Shown: positions 1-9,869, counted from the stretch's first letter. The stretch: DNA of 64,000 bases from Frateuria_A sp035944355 (GCF_035944355.1 NZ_DASZBH010000010.1:124001-188000), one strand, 5' to 3'. The notes: generated from the letters alone by a model not told the origin. A program made the numbers and translations.

Positions 1-573
1 GGCCGCCGCCGCTTCCTCACAGCGACTACCTCGGTGGTCGGTGGCGTGGGAGTCGTCGCGGCAGTCGTGCCCTTCATCAAGTCCTGGGAGCCCAGCGCCC
101 GCGCCAAGGCCGCCGGTGCGCCGGTCGTGGCCGACATCAGCAAGATCGAGATGGGCCAGAAAGTCGACTATGCGTGGCGCGGCCTGCCCGTGTTCGTGGT
201 CCGTCGCAGCAAGGACCAACTGGCCGTGTTGCCGAGCCTGGCGCCGCGCCTGGTCGATCCCAACTCGACGGTCGACCAGCAGCCGGACTACATCAAGGGC
301 CCGACCCGCTCGATCAAGCCGGAGTGGTTGGTCCTGATCGGCATCTGCACCCACTTGGGCTGCGTGCCGGAGTTTTTCCCGCAGATCAAGCCCGAGCCGT
401 TCGACCCGAACTGGAAGGGCGGCTTTTTCTGCCCGTGCCACAAGTCGCGCTACGACCTTTCCGGCCGCGTCTTCTCCGGCGTGCCCGCACCGAAGAACCT
501 GCAGGTGCCGCCGTACCATTTCGCGGATGACACGCACATCCAGATCGGCGTCGATCCCAAGGAGGCCGGCTGA
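1..573 (+). CDS. petA: Ubiquinol-cytochrome c reductase, Rieske iron-sulfur subunit (5' end outside window)
   Basis: Rieske [2Fe-2S] subunit of the cytochrome bc1 complex; it takes an electron from ubiquinol at the Qo site and passes it to cytochrome c1. The reading frame is open from the first base, and the first codons give an RRRFLT twin-arginine-like motif followed by a hydrophobic stretch, the usual Tat-type membrane anchor of this subunit, so only a few N-terminal residues are missing. The cluster-binding boxes CTHLGC (codons 116-121 of the visible frame) and CPCHKSRYD (from codon 144) are intact. The stop codon overlaps the petB start by one base, so the two are translationally coupled. 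Confidence 0.96.
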   Translation, partial: GRRRFLTATTSVVGGVGVVAAVVPFIKSWEPSARAKAAGAPVVADISKIEMGQKVDYAWRGLPVFVVRRSKDQLAVLPSLAPRLVDPNSTVDQQPDYIKGPTRSIKPEWLVLIGICTHLGCVPEFFPQIKPEPFDPNWKGGFFCPCHKSRYDLSGRVFSGVPAPKNLQVPPYHFADDTHIQIGVDPKEAG

Positions 574-1874
574 TGGCTAACGTATTCACCCGCATGGGCG
601 ACTGGGTCAACGAGCGCGCCCCCGGCATGATGCCTGCCTACCGCAAGCACATGACCGAGTACTACGCGCCGAAGAACTTCAACCTCTGGTACTACTTCGG
701 CTCGCTGGCGCTGCTGGTGCTGGTCAACCAGATCGTGACCGGCATCTTCCTGACCATGAACTACAAGACCAGCGCGGCGGAAGCCTTCGCCTCGGTCGAG
801 TACATCATGCGCGACGTGGAGTGGGGCTGGCTGATCCGCTACATGCACTCCACCGGAGCTTCGCTGTTCTTCGTGGTGGTGTTCCTGCACATGTTCCGCG
901 GCCTGCTGTACGGCTCGTACAAGAAGCCGCGCGAACTGGTGTGGCTGCTGGGCATGCTGATCTTCCTGGTGCTGATGGCCGAGGCCTTCATGGGCTACGT
1001 GTTGCCGTGGGGCAACATGTCCTTCTGGGGCGCCAAGGTGATCATCTCCTTGTTCGGCACCATCCCGGTCATCGGCAGCACGCTGGTCGAGTGGATCATG
1101 GGCGACTACCTGCCCGCCGATGCCACCTTGAACCGCTTCTTCGCGCTGCACGTGATCGCGCTGCCGCTGGTGCTGCTGCTGCTGGTGGTGCTGCACATCG
1201 CCGCGCTGCACGAGGTCGGCTCGAACAACCCCGACGGCGTGGAGATCAAGAAGGGTCCGAAGGGCAATCGCTGGGACGCGCTCAAGCCGGCCGACGGCAT
1301 TCCCTTCCATCCGTACTACACGGTGAAGGATCTGGTCGGTGTGGGCTTCTTCCTGCTGATCGGCGCGTTCATCATTTTCTTTGCGCCGACCTTCGGCGGC
1401 TGGTTCCTGGAAAACGACAACTTCATCGCCGCCAACAACCTGGCGACGCCGCCGCTGATCAAGCCGGTGTGGTACTTCACCCCGTTCTACGCGATCGTCC
1501 GCATGGTGCCCTCGGCGTTCGGCACTGCCGTGTGGGGCGTGCTGGCGATGTTCGGTGCGATCGCCGTGCTGTTCGCCCTGCCGTGGATCGATGTGGGCAA
1601 GGTCAAGTCGATCCGCTATCGCGGCACCGGCTACAAGGTGGCGCTGGGCCTGTTCGTGTTCGCCTTCTTCGGGCTGGGCGCGATCGGTACCGACATCACG
1701 GCGGAGCTGATTCCCGAGCTGTTCGGCAATGTCGACGTGACCTTCTGGGAAAATCTGTTCGGCCGCCTGATGACGTTGATCTACTTCGGCTTCTTCGTAT
1801 TCCTCGGGTTCTACACGCGCCTTGGCTGGGAAAAGACCAAGCCGGTTCCGGAGCGGGTGACCACGCATGACTAA
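573..1874 (+). CDS. petB: Ubiquinol-cytochrome c reductase, cytochrome b subunit
   Basis: Membrane-embedded di-heme core of the bc1 complex, 433 residues. It has the expected series of transmembrane helices. Candidate heme ligands are H92 and H106 in helix B and the histidines of the 'ALHVIALP' and 'VVLHIAALH' segments in helix D. The Qo-site motif reads PVWY (about residues 298-301) rather than PEWY; from memory this is a known variant in beta- and gammaproteobacteria. The start overlaps the petA stop by one base, and the end overlaps the start of petC by eight bases, so the three genes form one tightly packed operon. Confidence 0.97.
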   Translation: MANVFTRMGDWVNERAPGMMPAYRKHMTEYYAPKNFNLWYYFGSLALLVLVNQIVTGIFLTMNYKTSAAEAFASVEYIMRDVEWGWLIRYMHSTGASLFFVVVFLHMFRGLLYGSYKKPRELVWLLGMLIFLVLMAEAFMGYVLPWGNMSFWGAKVIISLFGTIPVIGSTLVEWIMGDYLPADATLNRFFALHVIALPLVLLLLVVLHIAALHEVGSNNPDGVEIKKGPKGNRWDALKPADGIPFHPYYTVKDLVGVGFFLLIGAFIIFFAPTFGGWFLENDNFIAANNLATPPLIKPVWYFTPFYAIVRMVPSAFGTAVWGVLAMFGAIAVLFALPWIDVGKVKSIRYRGTGYKVALGLFVFAFFGLGAIGTDITAELIPELFGNVDVTFWENLFGRLMTLIYFGFFVFLGFYTRLGWEKTKPVPERVTTHD

Positions 1875-2619
1875 GCGACAGTTCTCGATGAAACAGTTCC
1901 TTTTTTCGTCCGCGCTGGCGCTGGGCCTGCTGCTGGGAAGCGTGTCGGCGATGGCCGCCGAGGGCGGCGTCGAGCTGCCTTCGGCTGGCGTCAACCTGCG
2001 TGACCAGGCGTCCCTGCAGCGCGGCGCGCGGTTGTTCTTCAATTACTGCGTCGGTTGCCATTCGCTGAAGTTCCAGCGTTACCAGCGCATGGCCGAAGAC
2101 CTTGGCCTGACCGAAGACGAGGTGATGAAGAACCTCAACTTCACCGGCGCCAAGTTCGGTGACACCGTGGTTTCGCACATGCCGGAGGACTCGGCCAAGC
2201 AGTGGTTCGGCAAGGCGCCGCCGGATCTGTCGCTCGAGGTGCGTGCGCGCACGGCGGACTGGGTTTACGGCTACCTCAACAGCTTCTATCTGGATCCGAG
2301 CCGCCCGGTGGGCTGGAACAACACCGTGTTCCCCAACGCCTCCATGCCGTTCCCGCTGTGGGAGCTGCAGGGCGTGCAGACCGCGGTGAAGAAGCCCGGC
2401 AGCGAGGACGTGGAGAAGCTGGAGCTGACCCAGCCCGGCCGCATGACGCCTGCGCAGTACCAGCAGGCGGCGCGCGACCTGACCAATTTCCTGGCCTACG
2501 TTTCCGAGCCGGCCGCGCTGCAGCGCCACGCCTACGGCATCTGGGTGATCCTGTTCCTGGCCCTGTTCACCCTGCTGGCCTATGCACTGAAAAAGGAATA
2601 CTGGAAGGACGTCCACTAA
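1867..2619 (+). CDS. petC: Ubiquinol-cytochrome c reductase, cytochrome c1 subunit
   Basis: Cytochrome c1 of the bc1 complex, 250 residues; it receives electrons from the Rieske centre and passes them to soluble cytochrome c. There is an N-terminal signal peptide (hydrophobic core 'FLFSSALALGLLLG', cleavage near AMA-AE). The heme-c attachment motif CVGCH lies at residues 61-65, and a single C-terminal transmembrane anchor is followed by basic residues. An alternative start seven codons downstream (ATGAAACAG) would also leave a complete signal peptide. The protein is short for cytochrome c1 but similar in length to gammaproteobacterial versions. Confidence 0.96.
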   Translation: MTKRQFSMKQFLFSSALALGLLLGSVSAMAAEGGVELPSAGVNLRDQASLQRGARLFFNYCVGCHSLKFQRYQRMAEDLGLTEDEVMKNLNFTGAKFGDTVVSHMPEDSAKQWFGKAPPDLSLEVRARTADWVYGYLNSFYLDPSRPVGWNNTVFPNASMPFPLWELQGVQTAVKKPGSEDVEKLELTQPGRMTPAQYQQAARDLTNFLAYVSEPAALQRHAYGIWVILFLALFTLLAYALKKEYWKDVH

Positions 2620-2693
2620 GCCGGATCGTCCGCCAGCCTCGGATGCGGCGGCGTGCGCGTCGCCGCATCGCTTATTGAAGGGGAGAAAAGCGC

Positions 2694-3317
2694 ATGGTGC
2701 AAAGCGCTCGTTCGCGTACCGTACTGACCCTGTACACCACCGCCGACGACATCCAGTGCCATCGTGCGCGCCTGGTGCTCGCGGCCAAGGGCGTCAGCTA
2801 CGAGCGTGTGCTGGTCGACCCGGCCAAGCCGCCGGAAGACCTGATCGACCTCAATCCCTACGGCAGCACGCCGACCCTGGTCGATCGCGACTTGACGCTT
2901 TACGACACCGCGGTCGTCTGCGAATACCTGGACGAGCGCTATCCGCATCCGCCGCTGATGCCGATCGATCCGCTTTCGCGTGCACGCCTGCGCCTGGCGA
3001 CCGTGCGCATCGAGCGCGACTGGCTGCCCGAAGTGGACACCATCCGAGCCGGTGGCCGCCCCGCCGATGCCGCGCGCAAGCGCCTGCGCGAGCAGCTGCT
3101 CGCTTCGCTGCCGCTGTTCAAGGCGGCCAAGTTCTTCCTGAATCCGGAAATGAGCCTGGTCGACTGCCTGGTAGCGCCGGTGGTGTGGCGCCTGCCATGG
3201 CTGGGCGTGGATCTGGGACGCGAAGGCAAGCCGATCGTCGATTACGGCGAGCGCCTGTTCCACAGCCAGGGCTATGCGCGCAGCCTGACCAACGAAGAAC
3301 GGGCGATGCGCCCATGA
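2694..3317 (+). CDS. sspA: Stringent starvation protein A, glutathione S-transferase fold
   Basis: SspA is an RNA-polymerase-associated protein with a GST fold but no known GST activity; in E. coli it affects transcription under starvation and acid stress. The 207-residue product starts with a thioredoxin-like domain (LTLYTTADDIQCHRARL; 'NPYGSTPTLVDRD' with the cis-proline; 'DTAVVCEYLDERYPHPPL') followed by an all-helical domain. A purine-rich GGGGAGAAA ribosome-binding site precedes the ATG. It sits 74 bases after petC and just before sspB, the usual proteobacterial order. Confidence 0.93.
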   Translation: MVQSARSRTVLTLYTTADDIQCHRARLVLAAKGVSYERVLVDPAKPPEDLIDLNPYGSTPTLVDRDLTLYDTAVVCEYLDERYPHPPLMPIDPLSRARLRLATVRIERDWLPEVDTIRAGGRPADAARKRLREQLLASLPLFKAAKFFLNPEMSLVDCLVAPVVWRLPWLGVDLGREGKPIVDYGERLFHSQGYARSLTNEERAMRP

Positions 3318-3330
3318 ACGGCGCGGGTCG

Positions 3331-3780
3331 ATGACCGATCGTCAACCGCCGATGAGTTCCAACCGCCCGTATCTGCTGCGGGCGATCTATGACTGGATCA
3401 CCGACAACCAGCTCACGCCGTACGTACTGGTGGATGCCACCGTCGAGGGCGTGCGCGTGCCGCCGCAGGTGATCAAGAACGGCCAGGTCGTGCTCAATCT
3501 CGCCATGCGTGCCGTGGCCAACCTGGAGCTGGGCAACGACTCGATCAATTTCCAGGCGCGCTTTTCCGGGGTGAGCCAGGCCATCCGCATCCCGATGCAG
3601 GCGGTGCTCGCCCTTTACGCGCAGGAAAACGGGCAGGGCATGATGTTTCCCGCCGAGGATGGCGATACGCCGCCGCCTGCACCGGGTCCGGGGCCGGGGC
3701 CGGAAGGACCGGGGCCTGGCCCGTCCGGGGACGGCGCCGACAAGCCACGGCGCTCGCCGCACCTGCGGGTGGTGAAGTAG
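3331..3780 (+). CDS. sspB: ClpXP protease specificity-enhancing factor SspB
   Basis: SspB is the adaptor that hands ssrA-tagged proteins to ClpXP. The 149-residue product has the conserved SspB fold region ('RPYLLRAIYDWITDNQLTPY', then 'NLAMRAVANLELGNDSINFQARFSG'), a low-complexity linker rich in proline and glycine, and a basic C-terminal tail ending HLRVVK that matches the ClpX-binding tail of the family. A second ATG seven codons downstream is an alternative start. It lies 13 bases after sspA and is surely co-transcribed with it. Confidence 0.93.
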   Translation: MTDRQPPMSSNRPYLLRAIYDWITDNQLTPYVLVDATVEGVRVPPQVIKNGQVVLNLAMRAVANLELGNDSINFQARFSGVSQAIRIPMQAVLALYAQENGQGMMFPAEDGDTPPPAPGPGPGPEGPGPGPSGDGADKPRRSPHLRVVK

Positions 3781-3885
3781 CGATCATCCGCTGGCCGCCT
3801 GGTGCGCCGGCCGCGGCGATTTGCATCGTGGGCCGAGCCAAGGAATTCTGGCGGTACTCGGGAGCCCGATGCCGCCGGCAGCCGC

Positions 3886-4305
3886 TTAGTGCCCGGTGCG
3901 CGGCCGCCTCGGTCGAAGCGGCACTACGTTGCCGGGGCGCTCCGGCAATTGCGGACCGGCAGCCGGCGCGGCGGGTTCGGTCGTGTCCCGCGCTGTCCCG
4001 CCGATCCCGGGCAGGCTTACGCGCGCGAGCCGGTCGCCACGCATCCACAAACGGCCCTCCTGCCGGTCGTCGCCTTGCACGCTGACCTCGAAGCCGTAAC
4101 CCACTTCCAGCTGGCGCCTGCCGTCGACGCGCCGCAGGCGCAGGCTGCGCAGGCCCACCGTCTCATCGAGCAGTTGCAGGTCGTGTTGCAGGCATTGCCG
4201 GCGCGCTTCGTCCACCGCGCGCTCGCGGGCGCGGGTCGACTTGAACCACAAGCCGGCCACGGCGGCGAACGCCAGCAAGGCGATCAGGTCGGAAAGCTGG
4301 TTCAT
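3886..4305 (-). CDS. DUF3301 family membrane-anchored protein
   Basis: Small protein of 139 residues with one N-terminal transmembrane helix (LIALLAFAAVAGLWF, residues 7-21) followed by a soluble domain. The 'RRQCLQHDLQLLDETVGLRSLRL' and 'YGFEVSVQGDDRQEGRLWMRGDRL' segments match what I recall of the DUF3301 family. The start MNQLSDL was chosen over an upstream ATG because the hydrophobic segment then sits at the true N-terminus. The C-terminal 40 residues are proline/arginine-rich. No function is established for the family. It follows nadC on the same strand. Confidence 0.8.
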   Translation of the reverse strand: MNQLSDLIALLAFAAVAGLWFKSTRARERAVDEARRQCLQHDLQLLDETVGLRSLRLRRVDGRRQLEVGYGFEVSVQGDDRQEGRLWMRGDRLARVSLPGIGGTARDTTEPAAPAAGPQLPERPGNVVPLRPRRPRTGH

Positions 4306-4409
4306 GAGGGCAGTGTGTGGGCGCGGTGGATCGGGCGCAAGCTGGCGTCGGTCTGCGTACCCGTCGAGCCGGGTGGGCGGGCGCGTCCACTCCAAGATCG
4401 TGCGTGCTG

Positions 4410-5270
4410 TCAGGGCGACAGCTGTAGCCGCAGCGAAAGGTCCACCGCCCGCACGTGTTTGGTCAGCGCGCCGACCGAGATGAAGTCCACGCCGGTGCGG
4501 GCATAGACCCCGATGGTCTCCAGGTCCACGTTGCCGGAGATTTCCAGCGGCACGCGGCCGGCTGTGCAGGCCACAGCGTCCGCCATCATCGCGGGGGTGA
4601 AGTTGTCCAGCATGATGCGGTCGACGCCGGCGTCGATGGCACGGCGCAGCTCGTCCAGGGTTTCCACTTCGATCTCTAGCAGCAATCCCGGGTGCAGTTG
4701 CCGCGCCGCCGCCACGGCCGATTCGATGCCGCCTGCCGCGGCAATGTGGTTTTCCTTGATCAGGATGGCGTCGAATAGCCCGATGCGGTGGTTGTGGCCG
4801 CCACCGCAGCGCACGGCATACTTTTGCGCCAGCCGCAGGCCCGGCACGGTCTTGCGCGTATCCAGCACGCGCACGCCGGTGCCTGCGACGGCAGCCACGT
4901 AGGCTGCGGTGGCCGTGGCGGTGCCGGAAAGCAGTTGCAGGAAGTTGAGCGCGGAGCGCTCGGCGCTGACCAGCGCGCGGGCGCGTCCGCGAAGGCGGCA
5001 GATCACGCTGCCGGCCGTCACGCGATCGCCGTCGCGCACATGCCAGTCGATCGCCACATCGGCGTCGAGCTTGCGGAAGCAGGCATCGAACCAGGGGATG
5101 CCGGCGATCACCGCATCCTCGCGGCAGGTCAGCGCCGCCGTGGCGATCGCGTCGATCGGCAACAGGTCGGCGGTGGCGTCGCCATGGCCGAGATCCTCGG
5201 CGAAGGCACGTTCGACATCGGCGTCGATCACCCGTGCTTCGGGCGGATCGAGGGAAAGCGCGTCAGGCAT
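4410..5270 (-). CDS. nadC: Nicotinate-nucleotide pyrophosphorylase (carboxylating)
   Basis: Quinolinate phosphoribosyltransferase: it converts quinolinate and PRPP to nicotinate mononucleotide with loss of CO2, the last step of de novo synthesis before NAD assembly. The 286-residue product has the family's N-terminal helical part with 'EDLGHGDATADLL', the 'ERSALNFLQLLSG' segment, the active-site DTRKTVPGLR and 'KYAVRCGGGHNHR' loops, and the barrel motifs 'ILIKENHI', 'EIEVETLDE', 'DRIMLDNFTP' and 'EISGNV'. Length is typical. nadA and nadB are not in the window. Confidence 0.96.
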   Translation of the reverse strand: MPDALSLDPPEARVIDADVERAFAEDLGHGDATADLLPIDAIATAALTCREDAVIAGIPWFDACFRKLDADVAIDWHVRDGDRVTAGSVICRLRGRARALVSAERSALNFLQLLSGTATATAAYVAAVAGTGVRVLDTRKTVPGLRLAQKYAVRCGGGHNHRIGLFDAILIKENHIAAAGGIESAVAAARQLHPGLLLEIEVETLDELRRAIDAGVDRIMLDNFTPAMMADAVACTAGRVPLEISGNVDLETIGVYARTGVDFISVGALTKHVRAVDLSLRLQLSP

Positions 5271-5381
5271 GCGGCATCCGTTCGGTGTTCGATGGAATGG
5301 GGCGGTGCATATCGGGGACGGCCATCCGCTCTACGCCCGCCAGTCGGCAAGCATAGCGCGGTAGGGCCAATAGGCAGGAAC

Positions 5382-7640
5382 TCAGGCCGCCGGATCGGTG
5401 CCGGCAGCCGCGGCCTGGCTGAGGCGGTCGACGATGGCGCCCATCGCGCGATCGAACAGCGGCTGAGACGACAGGATGCGCGCGCTGCCGGCTGCCAGCG
5501 CGGCGGCCAGTTCTTGCGGCGCGTAGTCGCCTACCTTGAGGCCGCGCCGGTTGACGAACAGGTAGCGGCCGCTCATCGGGCTGATCCATGACAGCTTGGC
5601 GCGGGTGACCGCGTCGCCGGTCGGGCAGAACTCCAGCCAGGTACCGGGCTTGAGCTGTTCGACTTGGTCCAGTTCGCTGCTGCCCATCACGGCCGCGGCC
5701 TGGCTGGGTTCGGGTTCGGGCTCCGCCGAGTCGGCGTCCAGGATCGGCTGGATGCTCTCGGGAATCGGCAGCACCGTGTCCTCGGTGCTCGTATCGGGAG
5801 CCAGCTCGCCCAACTGCTGCCGGTAGTAGGTATGCAGCTGGTCGAGCAGGCGCTCGATGTCGTTTTCCTGGAAAGCCACGTTGGCGAGGCCGCGGCGCAG
5901 GGCGCGCTCGATGGCCGGCAGCATGCGCAGCAGCGTGCGGCGGTCATCGGTCGTGTGCACCGGACGGGCGCTGGCGATGAATTCGTTGACGAAGCGTAAC
6001 GCTTCGGCGAAAGCCGGCGAATCCTCGCCCTGGCGCAGGATGGTCAGCACCAGGTGGTTGGCCCAGGCACGCGCCAGCACGCCATGGATCAGCGGAGGCA
6101 GGCTCTGGCTGCCGATGCGGTCGAGGATCTCGCGGGCGGCGCGGCGGCGCGCCAGCTCGAGCTTCTCGCGGCCGCGCGCCGACTCGGCCACGCGCTGTTC
6201 GGCCAGTTCCGCGCGCTTGCGGCTCTGTTCCTGGAAGGCCTGCAGTTCGGCGCCGAGGCGCTCGAACAGGCTCATGTCGTCATCGAATTCGTGCAGCAGG
6301 CGCTCGACGACGGACTTGATCTTGTCGTGCACGCGGTGGTCGCGGTCGGACTCCTCGGACCACCCCTTGGCCAGTTCGGCCAGGCCGTCCAGCAGGCGCC
6401 GCGCCGGATGCTGGCGATGGGCGAACAGCCGGCGGTCTAGGATCGCGGCCTTGAGGTAAGGGATCTGCAGGCGCGAGAGCATGACCTGCATGCTGGCCGG
6501 CAGCGTGTTGTCCTCGAGGATGAACTCGAACAGCATGCCGACCAGGTCGATGGTGTCCTCGTCGATCGCCGACACCTGGCTGGGGCGCTCGCCGCGCAGG
6601 GCGCCGAGTTGGCCCAGCAGGTGTTCCTTCAGTTGCAGGACCTCGCGGCCAAGCGCTGCCGGATCGGCCGAATGTTCGCTCGGCATGGGGCCGGACGCGA
6701 GCTGGCTCTGCAGCACGCTGAGCGCGCCGAGCAGCTCGTTGGCCGTCGGCACCGCGGCAGGCGGGCCTTGCACCCCGGCGCCGCCGATGGCGCCGGCGAC
6801 GGCCTGGCGGCGGGTGCTGAACAACGCGCGCACGGTATGCAGCAGTTCGCTGGCGAGCGCGGCTTCGGGATCGATCTCCGGCGCCGCTTCCTCGGCACCC
6901 GCGCCGGTGCCCGTGGCCGTACCCGCGGACGACGCCTCACCCCGCACCACCTCGTGGCGCAGCTGCGGCAGCACCCCGGCGCGGACCAGCTCGGTGTTGA
7001 TCTCCTGGTAGAGCTCTTCCAGCGCGGACAGCACGTAACGGTCGAACAACTTGTAGATGATCAGCTTGACGCGCATCTCGGCGGTCAGCTCGCGCATGGC
7101 CTGGCGGAACGCCTGGGACAACGCGGCCGGCGCCACCGGATTGTTGGTCTCGTCGATCTTGATGCCGCCGCAGATCACCGACAGCCGCTGATTGACGGCG
7201 AACAGATCACGCGCCAGGCGCGACTCGTACTTGGCGGTCATGCTGGTGATGGCCAGCGACTCCTCCAGCTCGTTTTCCGCCACTAGCGAGAGTTCGACCG
7301 GACCGGGGGAAGGCGGCGCGGCCGAGGCCGGGGCGGCGCGGCCGGAGAGCCCGGTCAGCTCGCGGCTGACCTGGGCGAGGAAACTGCGTTCGACCAGCGG
7401 CCGGCGCTTGCGCACCTCACGCATGCCGTCGAAGTAATGCATCTGGGCGGCGTTGTTCTCGGCCTTCTCGGCCAGATCGAACAAGGCATCGTCCACATGC
7501 TCGAACATGTTGCCCAACAGGAGCTGCAGGCGGCGGCCGGCAATCGCCCGCACGGCGCCAAGCAGGTCGCCGACGCGTTCGGCCGACTCCTGGCGCTGGC
7601 TCAGGCTCACCACCTTGCCAGTTTCATTGGCTTCATTCAT
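5382..7640 (-). CDS. DUF1631 family protein
   Basis: Large predicted cytoplasmic protein of 752 residues without signal peptide or membrane helix. The body is mostly helical, with charged stretches likely to form coiled coil ('EQSRKRAELAEQRVAESARGR') and acidic, proline/alanine-rich linkers. The C-terminal 110 residues contain a small beta-rich domain ('LKPGTWLEFCPTGDAVTRAK', 'ISPMSGRYLFVNRRGLKVGD'). These features match DUF1631, sometimes wrongly labelled thymidine phosphorylase; no function is established. I chose the start MNEANETGK, since the 12 codons upstream have atypical composition. It stands alone between nadC and the Trm112 gene. Confidence 0.85.
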   Translation of the reverse strand: MNEANETGKVVSLSQRQESAERVGDLLGAVRAIAGRRLQLLLGNMFEHVDDALFDLAEKAENNAAQMHYFDGMREVRKRRPLVERSFLAQVSRELTGLSGRAAPASAAPPSPGPVELSLVAENELEESLAITSMTAKYESRLARDLFAVNQRLSVICGGIKIDETNNPVAPAALSQAFRQAMRELTAEMRVKLIIYKLFDRYVLSALEELYQEINTELVRAGVLPQLRHEVVRGEASSAGTATGTGAGAEEAAPEIDPEAALASELLHTVRALFSTRRQAVAGAIGGAGVQGPPAAVPTANELLGALSVLQSQLASGPMPSEHSADPAALGREVLQLKEHLLGQLGALRGERPSQVSAIDEDTIDLVGMLFEFILEDNTLPASMQVMLSRLQIPYLKAAILDRRLFAHRQHPARRLLDGLAELAKGWSEESDRDHRVHDKIKSVVERLLHEFDDDMSLFERLGAELQAFQEQSRKRAELAEQRVAESARGREKLELARRRAAREILDRIGSQSLPPLIHGVLARAWANHLVLTILRQGEDSPAFAEALRFVNEFIASARPVHTTDDRRTLLRMLPAIERALRRGLANVAFQENDIERLLDQLHTYYRQQLGELAPDTSTEDTVLPIPESIQPILDADSAEPEPEPSQAAAVMGSSELDQVEQLKPGTWLEFCPTGDAVTRAKLSWISPMSGRYLFVNRRGLKVGDYAPQELAAALAAGSARILSSQPLFDRAMGAIVDRLSQAAAAGTDPAA

Positions 7641-7801
7641 CGCCACACCCCTGAAGCATCCCTTGCCGACGACCACGACCGCTCTGGCGGCGCGAAATCC
7701 GACGATAAGCGAGAAAATGTGAACGAGTCATGCACCGCCGTACACATTAGTCGACGCTTTGTGCAAAAGCATGGCGCCGATCACTTTTCCGACAGCCCGC
7801 C

Positions 7802-8074
7802 TCAGGCAACCGCGGGGAAGTCCTTGAACTGGACCGTGCCGATCCCTTCTTCGGGCAGCATGACCGGGATACCGTCGTCGACCCGGTAGATCACCTTGCG
7901 GTCGATGGTGATTAGGCCCTCGCCCAGCCGGTCGCGCACCGGGCTGCCGGCGACCGTGTCCACCTCGCCACGCTCGATCGCGGCGTTGACCGCGTCCAGT
8001 TCGCCGCGGGCGAGCGGGCGAACGGGCGTCTTGCTGACCGGGCAGCACAGGATGTCGAGCAGGCGCTTGTCCAT
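7802..8074 (-). CDS. Trm112 family small protein
   Basis: A 90-residue protein starting MDKRLLDILCCPVSKTP, the typical opening of bacterial Trm112/YcaR-like proteins, and ending with the family's 'RKVIYRVDDGIPVMLPEEGI' segment. Classic members carry a CPxC zinc-binding pair; here the second cysteine is replaced (CCPVSKTP), so zinc binding is doubtful. The middle is longer than in YcaR. In eukaryotes and archaea Trm112 activates methyltransferases; the bacterial role is unclear. It is divergent from purE, 59 bases away. Confidence 0.85.
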   Translation of the reverse strand: MDKRLLDILCCPVSKTPVRPLARGELDAVNAAIERGEVDTVAGSPVRDRLGEGLITIDRKVIYRVDDGIPVMLPEEGIGTVQFKDFPAVA

Positions 8075-8104
8075 GGGGCGGTTCGTGACGGTTGCAGAAG
8101 CCCG

Positions 8105-8110
8105 TACAAT
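8105..8110 (+). promoter_or_regulatory. Putative -10 box for purEK
   Basis: TACAAT lies 24 bases before the purE start in the 59-base divergent gap with the Trm112 gene. A weak -35 candidate (TTCGTG) sits 17 bases upstream. Assigned by eye only. Confidence 0.4.
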
Positions 8111-8133
8111 AGTCTTTTTGGGATGGCAGAACC

Positions 8134-8633
<500 letters not shown>

Positions 8634-8637
<4 letters not shown>

Positions 8638-9788
8638 GCGAGCGCCGCCAACCCGTGCTGGGCATCCTCGGTGGCGGCCAGCTGGCGCGCATGCTGGCGC
8701 TGGCCGCCGCCCCGCTGGGCATCAAGACGCTGGTGGTCGACAGCGCCGGTGACGCCTGCGCGGGGCAGGTCGCGCCGCTGGTGGTGGCCGACTGGAACGA
8801 CTACGTCGCGTTGGAGCGCTTCGCCTCCATGGTCGACGTGGTCACCTTCGACTTCGAGAACGTGCCGGCCCAGACCGCGCACTGGCTGGCCGAACGCGTC
8901 GCGGTGTCGCCCGCGCCGCGCGCGCTGGCCGTGGCGCAGGACCGGCTCGCGGAGAAGACCTTGTTCCGCGAATGCGGGCTGGACACGCCTGCCTTCGTGC
9001 CGGTCGACACGCGAGCGGACCTGGGGCGGGCGATTGCCCAGGTCGGTGCGCCGGCCATCCTCAAGACGCGGCGGCTGGGCTACGACGGCAAGGGCCAGTT
9101 CCGCCTGAAGACGCCCGGCGACGTCGATGCCGCCTGGGCCGCGCTGGGCGCACAGGGGGCCGCGCATGGCCTGATCCTGGAAGCCTTCGTGCCGTTCGAG
9201 CGCGAGCTGTCGGTGATTGCCGTGCGCAGCCGCGAAGGCGATTTCCGCACCTGGCCGCTGACCCGCAACTGGCACACCGACGGCGTGCTCAGCCTGAGCC
9301 TGGCGCCCGCCCCGGACATCGAGGCGCTCCAGCAGCGCGCCACCGACCTGGCCCGCACTTTGGCCGAGCGGCTCGACTACGTGGGCGTGTTCGCGCTGGA
9401 GCTGTTCGTCAAGGACGGCCAACTGCTCGGCAACGAAATGGCGCCGCGCGTGCACAACTCCGGTCACTGGACCATCGAGGGCGCGCACACCAGCCAGTTC
9501 GAGAACCACGTGCGCGCGGTGCTCGGCCTGCCGCTGGGCGACACCGGCGCGCGCGGGCTCTCGTGCATGTTCAACTGGATCGGCGATCTGCCTGATCCGT
9601 CCCCTGTGCTGCGGACCATCGACGGCCACTGGCACGACTACGGCAAGCAGGCGCGTCCGGGGCGCAAGGTGGGTCACGCCACGGTGTGCGCGCCGAGCGC
9701 ATCGATCCTGCGGGAGCGAGTGGAGAACATCGCGCAGGCGCTGGGGCGCGCCGAGCAGGCCGGGCCGATCATTCGGTCGGCTGGCTGA
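8634..9788 (+). CDS. purK: 5-(carboxyamino)imidazole ribonucleotide synthase
   Basis: ATP-grasp enzyme converting AIR, bicarbonate and ATP to N5-CAIR, the substrate of PurE. The 384-residue product starts at the ATG inside the purE stop overlap. It has the N-terminal 'GILGGGQLARML' dinucleotide-like fold, the 'TFDFENVP' segment, the ATP-grasp part ('AILKTRRLGYDGKGQ', 'LEAFVPFERELSVIAVR') and the C-terminal 'NEMAPRVHNSGHWTIEGAHTSQFE' signature. Length is typical. A strong hairpin terminator follows. Confidence 0.97.
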
Positions 9789-9821
9789 ACCGGCCGCGGA
9801 GGCGGTTGCTGTCGGCAGGGC

Positions 9822-9855
9822 AAAAAAAACGGAGCCGGGCGGCTCCGTTTTTTTT
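9822..9855. terminator. Bidirectional intrinsic terminator between purK and sodB
   Basis: Perfect 15-bp inverted repeat with a GGGC loop: eight A, then CGGAGCC, loop, GGCTCCG, then eight T. It has an A-tract on one side and a T-tract on the other, so it can stop transcription of the convergent purEK and sodB genes from both directions. Confidence 0.92.
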
Positions 9856-9869
9856 GGAGTGACTGCGCG

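Noticed and set aside
450..2042. 530-residue open frame on the minus strand across petB
   Set aside because: It runs antisense to clear bc1 genes and consists of Q/H/R/V-rich composition typical of reverse-strand shadows in GC-rich DNA.
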